Assembly: GCA_016717595.1 (NCBI GenBank) | Contig: JADKFE010000127.1 | Span: 50,897 to 114,896, forward strand | Length of the DNA stretch: 64,000 nt | Direction: 5' to 3' | Source of the DNA: Deltaproteobacteria bacterium | Lineage (GTDB): Bacteria; Myxococcota_A; UBA796; CAJQPC01 | In this document: piece by piece, positions 45,138-53,269 of the stretch | How positions within the stretch are numbered: the stretch's first letter is position 1 | Layout of the letters: the number at the start of each line of letters is the position of its first letter | Translations under genes and position numbers: made by a program | The notes under the pieces: generated by a model | The model's input: only the letters and a program-made list of their open reading frames with translations | Database searches by the model: none | Told to the model about the DNA's origin: nothing

Positions 45138-46346
45138 AGACGGCGCGTTTGGCGGCTTCGCGAGGGCGATGAGCCCCACGGCGGCGAGGCTCAGCAGGCC
45201 GCTGAGCAAAAAGTGACCGCTGTAGCCCAGGTTCTCGGCGACAAACCCCGAGAGCGTCGCCGCGCCGCCGGTGGCGATCACGACGGCGCTGGCCTGCACG
45301 GTGTAGTCCGTGCCTTCGGTCTCGGCGGCGCAGGCGTCCATCATGCGGGTGAACAGCGCCGCGGTGGCCATGCCGCCGCAGAGGTGCTCCAGCACGGTCA
45401 AGACGTAGATCGGCAGGCCCAGGGCCGCGACGCCCAGAGGCGGGACGACGGCGTAGGCCGCGACGGTCAAGGACTGCAGCACGCCGAACACCACCAACGA
45501 CCTCCCCGCGCCGAAGCGGGTGACCGCCGCCCCGCCGAGGAGCGCGCCGACGAGGCCCGCGGTGAAGCCCGCCGTGCCCGTGAGCGCGCCGAGCTCGGTG
45601 AGGCCGAGGCCCAGATCCACCAACATCGGCTTGAGCATCGCGCCGCCGAGGCTCTCCCCGGCCTTGTACGCCATCACCACGCCGAGCCAGGCCCAGGCGC
45701 CGGGTCGGGAGACAAAGCCGCCGAGAGCGCCGCGCCAGCTCTGCGGGGCGGGGCCTCCGGCGCTCGTTGGGGCGGGGGGCGGCTCCCGAAACAGGCCGAT
45801 GGGGACGGCGGCGACGGCCAGCATCAGCGCCATGCCCCAAAAGGTCGCCTGCCAGCCGAGCTTGTCAAAGACGACCAGGAGCGCGCCGCCGCCCAAGATC
45901 ATGCCGACGCGGTATCCCGCGACCTGGACGCCGTTGCCGATCCCGCGCTCGGACGGTGACAGGAGCTCCACGGCGAGGCCGTCGGTGGCGATGTCTTGGG
46001 TGGCGGCGAGCAGGTTCGTCAGCAAGAACGCCGCCATGAGCAACGAGATCTGAGACTCCGGTCGCACCACGCCGAGGCCGAGCATGGCCAAGACGGTGAG
46101 CATCTGAATGGCCAAGATCCACGAGCGCCGCCGCCCCAGGCCCGGAAGCTGCCAACGATCCACCCACGGCGCCCACAAAAACTTGAGCGCCCAGGGCAAG
46201 GCCAACAGCGACGCGAGGCCGATGTCGGGCAAGGAGAGGCCCATCGTGCGTAAGAGCGCGGGCAAGGCCTGGGTGAAGAAGCCGTAGGGGAGGCCCTGAG
46301 AGAGGTAGAGCGCGCCGAGCAGACCGAGCTTTGTAGACGTGCGCAT
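45120..46346 (-). CDS. MFS transporter, AmpG/PAT-like
   Basis: A 408-residue carrier with about 12 hydrophobic segments. It begins MRTSTKLGLLGALYLSQGLPYGFFTQ; LYLSQGLPYGFF and SLPDIGLASLLALPWALKFLWAPWVDR are characteristic of the PAT/AmpG branch, whose members import muropeptides or acetyl-CoA. Start ATG 46346 has AGGAG 6 nt upstream. A promoter-like pair TTGCGA (46408-46403) and GTTAAT (46386-46381), 16 nt apart, precedes it, and the -10 overlaps the TetR-type palindrome at 46365-46382, so the gene is probably repressed by the TetR protein at 57.8-58.4 kb. Confidence 0.82.
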   Translation of the reverse strand: MRTSTKLGLLGALYLSQGLPYGFFTQALPALLRTMGLSLPDIGLASLLALPWALKFLWAPWVDRWQLPGLGRRRSWILAIQMLTVLAMLGLGVVRPESQISLLMAAFLLTNLLAATQDIATDGLAVELLSPSERGIGNGVQVAGYRVGMILGGGALLVVFDKLGWQATFWGMALMLAVAAVPIGLFREPPPAPTSAGGPAPQSWRGALGGFVSRPGAWAWLGVVMAYKAGESLGGAMLKPMLVDLGLGLTELGALTGTAGFTAGLVGALLGGAAVTRFGAGRSLVVFGVLQSLTVAAYAVVPPLGVAALGLPIYVLTVLEHLCGGMATAALFTRMMDACAAETEGTDYTVQASAVVIATGGAATLSGFVAENLGYSGHFLLSGLLSLAAVGLIALAKPPNAPSSQPAA

Positions 46347-46364
46347 CGGGGCTCCTGAATGTAG

Positions 46365-46382
46365 ATTGATTGACCAACCAAT
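46365..46382. promoter_or_regulatory. TetR-type operator (site A)
   Basis: The 18-bp near-palindrome ATTGATTGACCAACCAAT (arms match at 7 of 8 positions) lies 19-36 bp upstream of the MFS start codon and abuts its presumed -10 box. In reverse orientation it shares the 13-mer ATTGGTTGGTCAA with the site in front of tetR (58426-58443). It also lies about 95 bp upstream of the divergent M16 peptidase gene, so it could control either or both directions. Confidence 0.6.
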
Positions 46383-46477
46383 TAACATCGGTCGGCGGAC
46401 GTTCGCAAGCGGCGGGGTGGGCAACTCCGGCAAAGATGCGTTAGGCAGCCCAACGCATCTTCGGCCCGGAGGATTCC

Positions 46478-47812
46478 TTGAAGAGCACACTCCCCCTCGC
46501 GGCGCTCCTCGCCGCCGCCTTCACCGGCCCCGTCGCGAGCGCGGCCGAGCTGTCGATCCCGCACGAGATCTACACGCTCGACAACGGCCTGACGGTGATC
46601 CTCGCCCCCGACAACGACGTGCCCATCGTGCAGGTCAACGTCTGGTACCACGTCGGCTCCGCTGAAGAGGTCGTCGGGCGCACGGGCTTCGCGCACCTGT
46701 TTGAGCACCTGATGTTCCAGGGCTCCGAGCACAACAACAACGACTACTTCCAGCCTCTGCAAGAGGTCGGCGGCCAGGTCAACGGCACGACCAACCTGGA
46801 GCGCACCAACTACTTTGAGGGGGTGCCCAGCGAGTACCTGCCCTTGGCCTTGTGGGCTGAGGCCGACCGCATGGGCTACCTGCTCCCCGCGCTCAGCCAA
46901 GAGCGCCTCGACAACCAGAAAGAGGTCGTGCGCAACGAGCGCCGCCAACGCTACGAGAACCGGCCCTACGGCACGGTCTGGGTGACGCTCCTCGACAACG
47001 TCTTCCCCGAGAGCCACCCCTACAACCACTCGACCATCGGGGAGCACGCCGACCTTGAGGCGGCCACCCTGGACGACGTGACGGCCTTCTTCAAGACCTG
47101 GTACGTCCCGAACAACGCCAGCATCGTGATCTGCGGCGACTTTGACGTGGCCGAGGCCAAGCAGCTCATCGAGCTCTACTTCGCCCAGATCCCCGCGGGC
47201 GCCGAGCCCACCCCGGCCACCATCCCCCCGGTCAAGCTCACTGAAGAGAAGGTCATCCGGCAGACCGAGGCTGGCGCGCCGTTCCAGAAGGTCTGGATCG
47301 CCTGGCCCAGCCCTGGGGTGTACGCCCCCGGCGACGCCGAGCTCGACCTGCTCTCCACCACCCTCTCCGACGGCCAGTCCTCCCGTCTGGTGAGCGAGCT
47401 CGTGGTCAAGAAGCAGATCGCCACTGACGTCATGGCCTACCAGTCGAGCTTTGACGGCGCGTCGATGTTCGTGATCGAGGCCACCGCCGCCGCCGGTCAC
47501 ACCACGGACGAGCTCGTCGCCGAGATCGACAAGATCCTCAAGGTCGTGAAGGCCAAGGGCCCCACGGTGGAGGAGGTCGAGATGGGCCGCACGGCGTACG
47601 AGGTCGGCTTTTACCAGAGCCTCTTCACCGTGGCCGGCAAGGCCGACCGCCTGAACAGCTACTTCGTCAACAAGGGCCGCCCCGACGCGCTCGCAGAGGA
47701 TCTGCAGCGCTACCTGGACGCCACCCCTGAGTCCATTCGTGCGACCGCCGAGAGCACCCTCGGGACCGGCCGCGTCGTCCTTCACATCTGGCCCGCGACG
47801 GAGGCCAAATGA
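46478..47812 (+). CDS. M16-family zinc metallopeptidase, catalytic subunit
   Basis: A 444-residue exported peptidase of the pitrilysin/insulinase family. The signal peptide MKSTLPLAALLAAAFTGPVASA is followed by YTLDNGLTVILAPDND and the inverted zinc motif HLFEH (H73, E76, H77), with E154 at the expected 76-residue distance. The second half contains the R/Y-type non-catalytic domain. The start is TTG, with GGAGG 6 nt upstream and no better alternative. It overlaps the second M16 gene by 4 bp (ATGA); the two probably form a heterodimer in the periplasm. Confidence 0.92.
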   Translation: MKSTLPLAALLAAAFTGPVASAAELSIPHEIYTLDNGLTVILAPDNDVPIVQVNVWYHVGSAEEVVGRTGFAHLFEHLMFQGSEHNNNDYFQPLQEVGGQVNGTTNLERTNYFEGVPSEYLPLALWAEADRMGYLLPALSQERLDNQKEVVRNERRQRYENRPYGTVWVTLLDNVFPESHPYNHSTIGEHADLEAATLDDVTAFFKTWYVPNNASIVICGDFDVAEAKQLIELYFAQIPAGAEPTPATIPPVKLTEEKVIRQTEAGAPFQKVWIAWPSPGVYAPGDAELDLLSTTLSDGQSSRLVSELVVKKQIATDVMAYQSSFDGASMFVIEATAAAGHTTDELVAEIDKILKVVKAKGPTVEEVEMGRTAYEVGFYQSLFTVAGKADRLNSYFVNKGRPDALAEDLQRYLDATPESIRATAESTLGTGRVVLHIWPATEAK

Positions 47813-49275
47813 GCCGCGCCCACGTCTTCTCTCTCCTCTTCGCCCTGGCGTCTTGTGGTCCCAAAGAGGCCCCCATCGAGACCCCAGCGGCGCCGGTTGA
47901 GGCCCCGGCCCCCGACCCCCGCTTCGTGAAGCCCGCGCCCTTGGCCAAGCGGGCGCTGACCTTGCCTGAGGTCAAGACCGCGACGCTCTCAAACGGCCTC
48001 CAGGTCGTCTTGATCGAGGATCACGAGCTGCCGCTGTTCTCGCTGCAGCTCACCGTGCGCTCGGGCTCGTTCACCGACCCCGCGGGCAAAGAGGGCCTCG
48101 CCGATCTGGCGATGAACCTCTTGGACGAGGGCACCACCAAAAAAGACACGATCGCCTTCGCGACGGCGCAGAAGAAGCTCGGCGCGTCCGTGGGCTCGTA
48201 CAGCGGCGGCGACTCGGCGGGGCTCAGCGTGAGCGGCCTCTCCAAGAACCTCGACGCCACCTTGGACCTCATGGCCGAGGTGCTGCTCACCCCCCGCAAC
48301 GACAAGAACGACCTGGAGCGCCTGCGCAAAGACTCGCTCCAGGGCATCCTCGCCCAGCGCACCGAGCCCAACGCGATGGCGGGCCGGGCCTTGGCGCGCA
48401 CGATGTACGGCGAGGCCTACAGCGGCCGCTTTGAGACCGAGGCGAGCCTGAAGGCCGTCACCCTCAAAGAGGTCGCCGCGTGGCAGAAGGCCAACCTCAG
48501 CCCGGCGAACGGCGTCATCTTCGCCAGCGGTGATCTGAGCCTCGACGTCTTGGTCGCCTCGTTGGAGGCGCGCCTGGGCAAGTGGAAGGGCGGCACCAAA
48601 CAGGCCGATCCTTCGGTGACCGTGAACAGCCTGACCGAGACGACGCTGTTTCTGGTCGACAAGCCCGGCGCGGCGCAGTCGGTGATCTTGGCCGCCCGTG
48701 AGGTGCCTGGCCGCAACGAGCCCGGCTACGACGCCTTGGTCTTGGGCAACGCGGCCTGGGGCGGCACCTTCATGAGCCGCTTCAACATGAACTTCCGCGA
48801 AGAGAAGGGCTGGACGTACGGCGCGCGCTCCAGCGTCGAGGACGACCTCGGCCCCGGCACCTGGTCGGCGAGCACCTCGGTGCGCGCGGACGCCACGGTG
48901 ATCGCGGTGCAAGAGCTCCTCGCCGAGCTCGACCGGGTGAAGGGTGAGAAGCCCTTGACCGCCGAGGAGGTCGAGTATGTGCGCAGCTCGATGATCAACT
49001 CCTGGCCGGGCCGGTTTGAGACCCCGTCGTTCTTGCTCGGGCAGCAGGCGTCGATCTGGCGCTATGGCCTGCCCGCGGACTGGACGGCGACCTACCTCAG
49101 CCGCGTGCAGGCCGTGACCCCCGAGGCCGCCCAGGCGGCGTTCGTGGAGCACGTCGCCGGGAAGCCCCTCGCGCTGGTCGTGGTCGGCGATCTCGCCACC
49201 CACCAGGCGCCGCTGTCCGCCCTCGGCAAGCCCGTCGTCGTCCTCGACGCTGACGGCCGCGTCGTCACGAAGTAG
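47809..49275 (+). CDS. M16-family non-catalytic partner, lipoprotein
   Basis: A 488-residue partner of the preceding peptidase. N-terminus MSRAHVFSLLFALASC is a lipobox signal peptide with a Pro/Ala/Glu linker. The M16 fold is recognisable (TLSNGLQVVLIEDHELPLFSLQL), but the zinc motif is absent: the equivalent region reads GLADLAMNLLDEG. It retains the R...Y substrate-gripping motif (NFREEKGWTYGARSS). This catalytic/non-catalytic split in adjacent genes is the usual arrangement of bacterial dimeric M16B peptidases. Being lipid-anchored, it may tether the complex to a membrane. Confidence 0.92.
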   Translation: MSRAHVFSLLFALASCGPKEAPIETPAAPVEAPAPDPRFVKPAPLAKRALTLPEVKTATLSNGLQVVLIEDHELPLFSLQLTVRSGSFTDPAGKEGLADLAMNLLDEGTTKKDTIAFATAQKKLGASVGSYSGGDSAGLSVSGLSKNLDATLDLMAEVLLTPRNDKNDLERLRKDSLQGILAQRTEPNAMAGRALARTMYGEAYSGRFETEASLKAVTLKEVAAWQKANLSPANGVIFASGDLSLDVLVASLEARLGKWKGGTKQADPSVTVNSLTETTLFLVDKPGAAQSVILAAREVPGRNEPGYDALVLGNAAWGGTFMSRFNMNFREEKGWTYGARSSVEDDLGPGTWSASTSVRADATVIAVQELLAELDRVKGEKPLTAEEVEYVRSSMINSWPGRFETPSFLLGQQASIWRYGLPADWTATYLSRVQAVTPEAAQAAFVEHVAGKPLALVVVGDLATHQAPLSALGKPVVVLDADGRVVTK

Positions 49276-49290
49276 GCCGAGGTTCCGCGC

Positions 49291-50211
49291 ATGTCCTTAC
49301 GATCGGACTTCATCTGGATGGATGGCGCCCTCGTCCCCTTCGACGAGGCGAACATCCATGTGCTGAGCCACACCCTGCACTACGGTCTCGGCGTGTTTGA
49401 GGGCATCCGCGCCTACGCCCAGACCGGCGGCGGCGGCGGCGGGGTGTTTAAGCTCGACAGCCATCTTCGTCGGCTCTACGACTCGGCCAAGATGTGCCAG
49501 ATCAAGATCCCGTTCCCCATTGAGCAGCTCCACGCGGCCTGTCTGGAGACGCTGCGGGCGAACAAGCTCGACGAGGGCTACATCCGCCCCATCGTGTTCT
49601 TCGGCATGGGGGCCATGGGCCTCGGCGCCCGGGGCAACCCCGTGCACGTCGCCATCGCCACCTGGCGCTGGGGCGCGTACCTGGGCGACGACGGCGCCAA
49701 GAACGGCATCCGCGCGGGCACGTCGAGCTTCACCCGCCACGCGGTGAACTCGAACCTTCAGCGGGCGAAGGTCATCGGCCACTACGTCAACAGCATCCTC
49801 GCCCGCTACGAAGCCGCCGACAACGGCTACGACGAGGCGATCATGCTCGACCACAACGGCTACGTCGCTGAAGGCACCGGCGAGAACCTCTTCGCCGTGC
49901 GTGGCCGCACGATCAAGACGCCCACGGTCACCAACATCCTCGGCGGCATCACCCGCAAGACGGTGATTCAGATCCTCCAGCACGAGGGCTACGAGGTCAT
50001 CGAGACCCAGTTTGGCCGCGACGCGCTGTATGTCGCCGACGAGGTCTTCATGACCGGCACGGCGGCGGAGATCACCCCGGTGCGTGAGGTCGATCGGCGG
50101 ATCGTCGGGGAGGGTGTGCCCGGGCCGATCACCCAGCTTGTGCAGCGCATCTACCTCAGCGGCGTGCGCGGTGAGGTGGACTGGATGCGCCCCTTCATCA
50201 CCCCGGTCTGA
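49291..50211 (+). CDS. ilvE: Branched-chain amino acid aminotransferase
   Basis: PLP-dependent fold-type IV transaminase, 306 residues, final step in Leu/Ile/Val synthesis. Landmarks: FIWMDGALVPFDEANIHVLSH, YGLGVFEGIRAY, the PLP-lysine region NLQRAKVIGHYVNSILARYEA, GYDEAIMLDHNGYVAEGTGENLF, TNILGGITRKTVIQI and DEVFMTGTAAEITPV. It follows the M16 pair by only 15 bp and precedes the flavoprotein by 8 bp, so it may be part of the same transcript. Confidence 0.93.
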   Translation: MSLRSDFIWMDGALVPFDEANIHVLSHTLHYGLGVFEGIRAYAQTGGGGGGVFKLDSHLRRLYDSAKMCQIKIPFPIEQLHAACLETLRANKLDEGYIRPIVFFGMGAMGLGARGNPVHVAIATWRWGAYLGDDGAKNGIRAGTSSFTRHAVNSNLQRAKVIGHYVNSILARYEAADNGYDEAIMLDHNGYVAEGTGENLFAVRGRTIKTPTVTNILGGITRKTVIQILQHEGYEVIETQFGRDALYVADEVFMTGTAAEITPVREVDRRIVGEGVPGPITQLVQRIYLSGVRGEVDWMRPFITPV

Positions 50212-50219
50212 CCAGCGGC

Positions 50220-51395
50220 ATGTCCAGCCCGGACGTGCTCATCATCGGCGCGGGCCTCGCCGGGCTCTCCGTGGCCTGGCACCTCGCGCCGACCCACCGT
50301 GTGCTCGTCGTGGATCAAGGCGCCCAGCCCGGCGCTGAGGCCACGGCGCAGAACGCGGGCATGGTGCGGCGGCTCGTCGAGGATCCCGTCGAGCGCGCCA
50401 TCGCCACCCGATCGGGCGAGGCCTTCGCCGCGCCGGGAGAGGACTGGGAGGACCACCCGCCCTCGCGTGTGGTCGGCGCCGTGCTCGGGCTCGTCGAGGA
50501 GGACGCCCAGCTCACCGACGCCGTGGCGCACCTGCAGCGGCGTGGGGTGAAGGTTCATTCGTTGGATCGCCCTGAAGAGGTGGCCCCGGCCCTGCGCGGC
50601 AGCCCGCTTCGCCAGGCGTGGTGGCTGCCCCAGGAGCGTGTGGCCGACCCTCACGCCCTGCTCAGCGGGTTTCTGCGGGGCCTACGCCGCCAGGGTGGGG
50701 CGCTGCGTCTGGGGAGCGCCGTCGAGGGGCTCGCCCAAGAGGGGGACCGGGTGATCGGCGCTTGGGTGGGCGGTGAGCTGGTTCGGGCGGGGGCGGTCGT
50801 CATCGCCGCGGGGGCGTGGGGCCAAGGCCTCGCCGCCGGGATCGGCCTCGTGCGGCCTCTGGCGCCGATTCGCCGCAGCCTACACACCACCGCGCCGCAC
50901 CCGCTCTCTCGCCCGGAGCACCCTTGGCTGTGGCTCGACGATCTCGGCCTCTACGCCCGGCCCGAAGGAGAGGGCTGGCTGCTCTCGGGCTGTGATGAGC
51001 GCCTGGATCGCCCGGCGCTGGGCCCCGGCTCCCTCGGCGGCTTGACTGAGGCCGGGCGGGCTGAGCTGGGGCACAAGCTTGAGCGTGCGCTCCCGGCCTT
51101 GGCCGACGTCGGCTTACGCGGCGGCTGGACGGGGCTGCGCACCTTCACCCCCGATCGACGCCCGATGCTCGGCGAAGATCCCGATCGCCAGGGCCTCTGG
51201 TGGGCCTCGGGCCTCGGCGGCGCCGGGGTGACGGGCTGCTTCGCCGTGGGGGAGGCCGTGGCCACCTGGATGCGCGGCGAAGAGACGCCGTGGCTGCCGC
51301 GCCGGGCGGTGAGCCCCGGTCGGCCCTTTCCGGCGCGCTTCTTGATTCACCCCAGCGGCGAGAGCTGGTCAGGGCAGCTCATCTCGGCGCGCTGA
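50220..51395 (+). CDS. FAD-dependent oxidoreductase (D-amino-acid oxidase-like)
   Basis: A 391-residue DAO-family flavoprotein. The FAD-binding dinucleotide fold is at the very N-terminus (DVLIIGAGLAGLSVAWHLA, then VLVVDQG), with AEATAQNAGMVRRLV after it. The C-terminal FAD closure includes GWTGLRTFTPDRRPMLGEDP and GLWWASGLGGAGVTGCFAVGEAVA. Family members oxidise amines such as glycine, sarcosine or D-amino acids. Proximity to ilvE hints at amino acid metabolism, but the substrate is not identified. Confidence 0.88.
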   Translation: MSSPDVLIIGAGLAGLSVAWHLAPTHRVLVVDQGAQPGAEATAQNAGMVRRLVEDPVERAIATRSGEAFAAPGEDWEDHPPSRVVGAVLGLVEEDAQLTDAVAHLQRRGVKVHSLDRPEEVAPALRGSPLRQAWWLPQERVADPHALLSGFLRGLRRQGGALRLGSAVEGLAQEGDRVIGAWVGGELVRAGAVVIAAGAWGQGLAAGIGLVRPLAPIRRSLHTTAPHPLSRPEHPWLWLDDLGLYARPEGEGWLLSGCDERLDRPALGPGSLGGLTEAGRAELGHKLERALPALADVGLRGGWTGLRTFTPDRRPMLGEDPDRQGLWWASGLGGAGVTGCFAVGEAVATWMRGEETPWLPRRAVSPGRPFPARFLIHPSGESWSGQLISAR

Positions 51396-51518
51396 GGTGT
51401 CCTAAGGGGGAGAGCCAGAGACACGAACGCCCGCCACCTCGGGAGGGTCAACCGTCGCGCCCAAGTGGGCTCACGACGGTGTACTCCCGACGGTGGCGGG
51501 CGGCGTGTCGCCGAGGGG

Positions 51519-52472
51519 CTATTCGTCGTCGTCGAAGTCTTCGTCGAGGCGGACCCGCTTGCCTTGAGAGCGACGGGCCTTCACGCCGATGTCGCGATCG
51601 CCGACGATGCCGGGACGCTCACGATCCTTCACGGGATCACGACGCCGACGGTCGCGGTCTTCGTCCCAGCCGGCCTCTGCGGCCGGGTCGGGCATCATGC
51701 CGCCGCCCCAGGCCGGACGCCGAGGAGGACCACCATCGCCGCCGCCCCAGGCCGGGCGACCGTCCGCGGGACGAGGAGGGCGCGGGCCCCGATCATCGCC
51801 GCCAGGACCGCCAGGGCCACGAGGAGGGCCGCTGTAACCACCGCCGGGGCCGCCAGGGCCGCGAGGAGGGCCGCCGTAGCCGCCACCACCACCGCCGCTG
51901 TAGCCACCGCCGCCGCCGCTGTAGCCACCGCCACCTTCGCCGCCACGGTAACCGCCACCGCCGCCGCCTTCGCCGCCACGGTAACCACCGCCGCCGCCGC
52001 CGCTGTAGCCACCACCACCGCCGCCGCCGCTGTAGCCACCGCCGCCGCCTTCGCCGCCGCGGTAACCACCGCCGCCGCCGCCGCCGCTGTAGCCACCGCC
52101 GCCGCCTCCGTAACCACCGCCGCCGCCGCCATAGCCGCCGCGACCCTCACCAGGAGGGCCACGACGATCGCGAGGGGGACCGCCAGGGCCGCCAGGGCCA
52201 CCGGGACCGCCAGGGCCCCGAGGTGCGCGCTCTTCAGCGGCGCGCACGTTCACACGACGTCCGCCGAGGCTCGCGCCGTCCATCGCCTGCACCGCCGCTT
52301 GCGCGTGCTGATCGTTTTCAAAGGTCACGAACCCGAAGCCACGGGACTTGCCGGTCTCCCGATCGATGATGACCGTCGCCTCAGAGACGGCCCCAAAGGG
52401 CTCGAACGCTTCACGCAGCTCACGCTCGCCTGCGGCCCACGCGAGCCCGCCGACGAACAGCCTGTTTCCCAT
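51519..52472 (-). CDS. RRM-type RNA-binding protein with long Gly/Tyr/Arg-rich tail
   Basis: A 317-residue protein. Residues 1-80 are a single RNA-recognition motif: RNP2 LFVGGL at 5-10 and RNP1 KSRGFGFVTF near 42-51. Residues ~85-230 are low complexity, built from GGPGGP, GGYGGGGG, GGYSGGGGG and GGYRGGEGGGG units. The C-terminus (RDRRRRDPVKDRERPGIVGD, DEDFDDDE) is highly charged. Bacterial RRM proteins are usually ~90-150 residues with short Gly tails, so this tail is exceptionally long. The layout resembles eukaryotic hnRNP/FUS-like and plant GRP proteins. Likely RNA binding or condensate forming; untested. Confidence 0.88.
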   Translation of the reverse strand: MGNRLFVGGLAWAAGERELREAFEPFGAVSEATVIIDRETGKSRGFGFVTFENDQHAQAAVQAMDGASLGGRRVNVRAAEERAPRGPGGPGGPGGPGGPPRDRRGPPGEGRGGYGGGGGGYGGGGGGYSGGGGGGGYRGGEGGGGGYSGGGGGGGYSGGGGGGYRGGEGGGGGGYRGGEGGGGYSGGGGGYSGGGGGGYGGPPRGPGGPGGGYSGPPRGPGGPGGDDRGPRPPRPADGRPAWGGGDGGPPRRPAWGGGMMPDPAAEAGWDEDRDRRRRDPVKDRERPGIVGDRDIGVKARRSQGKRVRLDEDFDDDE

Positions 52473-52654
52473 CTTCTCGCTCTACTGTTTCAGGGTGGTC
52501 CATTTCGCGCGAATCTGATCACGCAGTGTAAGCCGTAGCATTGATGGCGCGCAAGGTCGACGGAAAAGCGTCTGTTGGGCCTAAACTCCGTCTGAATCGC
52601 CGCTCGGCGCGCCTCAAAAGGGGGATCTCTGGGGCCCTGCCGCGGCGCGATTGC

Positions 52655-53260
52655 TCACTTGTTCTCGGCGCCGGGCGTGGGGGTGTCGCTGAGATCCCAG
52701 GCGCCTTCACCATCGGGCAGCCGGGCGTAGGCCTGATCGTCGTTGAGCGCGGGGAAGCTCACGGCGTCGATGAGCTCGTCGTCGGGGTTCACGAGGCTCA
52801 AGGTCTCGCCGTCGCCGGAGAGCTTAAAGTCGGCGTGGTTGGGGCCGTCGTCGATGTCTTCATCGGCCCAGATGAGCAGGCGCTCGCCGGGGTTGAGGGC
52901 TTGGGCCTCGGGGAAACGCCAGGGCTCCTTCTCGCCCAAGGCGTCGGTGAGGCCCCAGCCGGTGAGCTCAGCGGCGGCGTCGCCGATGTTCAACAGCTCG
53001 ATCCAGTCCTCGTTCTGTCCGGCCTCGTCCGTGGCGCCGGTCTCATTGCCCGCGACGAGCTCGTTGAGCACCAGCTTGGCCTCGGGGGGATCCGCGTCGC
53101 TGTCGGAGTCGCTGTCTGCGTCGGCGTCGGCGTCGCTGTCTGAGTCGGAGTCGCTGTCCGCGTCGGCGTCACCCTCTGGGGGCGCGCTGTCGTCGGTGAC
53201 CTTGTCGGCTTGGCTGCAGCCCGAGGTGAGCAGAGTAAACAATGCGAGGAGCGTGAGCAT
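52655..53260 (-). CDS. Lamin-tail-domain lipoprotein
   Basis: A 201-residue protein. MLTLLALFTLLTSGC is a lipobox signal peptide, followed by an Asp/Ala/Ser linker (residues ~30-57, DADSDSD-type repeat). The domain from residue 62 on is a lamin-tail (LTD) Ig-like fold: KLVLNELVAGN, DWIELLNIGDAAAELTGWGLTD, WRFPEAQALNPGERLLIWAD, FKLSGDGETLSLVNPDDELIDAVSFP and the terminal TPTPGAEN. LTD modules occur on many bacterial surface proteins. The gene is followed on the other side of its 5' end by an unknown exported protein on the same strand (gap 9 bp). Confidence 0.85.
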   Translation of the reverse strand: MLTLLALFTLLTSGCSQADKVTDDSAPPEGDADADSDSDSDSDADADADSDSDSDADPPEAKLVLNELVAGNETGATDEAGQNEDWIELLNIGDAAAELTGWGLTDALGEKEPWRFPEAQALNPGERLLIWADEDIDDGPNHADFKLSGDGETLSLVNPDDELIDAVSFPALNDDQAYARLPDGEGAWDLSDTPTPGAENK

Positions 53261-53269
53261 CAGGGGGCC

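Noticed and set aside
51840..52140. CRISPR-like or satellite repeat
   Set aside because: The repeats encode an in-frame Gly-rich protein tail, vary in length, and have no spacers.
53090..53171. Short tandem DNA repeat as a non-coding element
   Set aside because: It is in frame within a lipoprotein and encodes a linker typical of this lineage.
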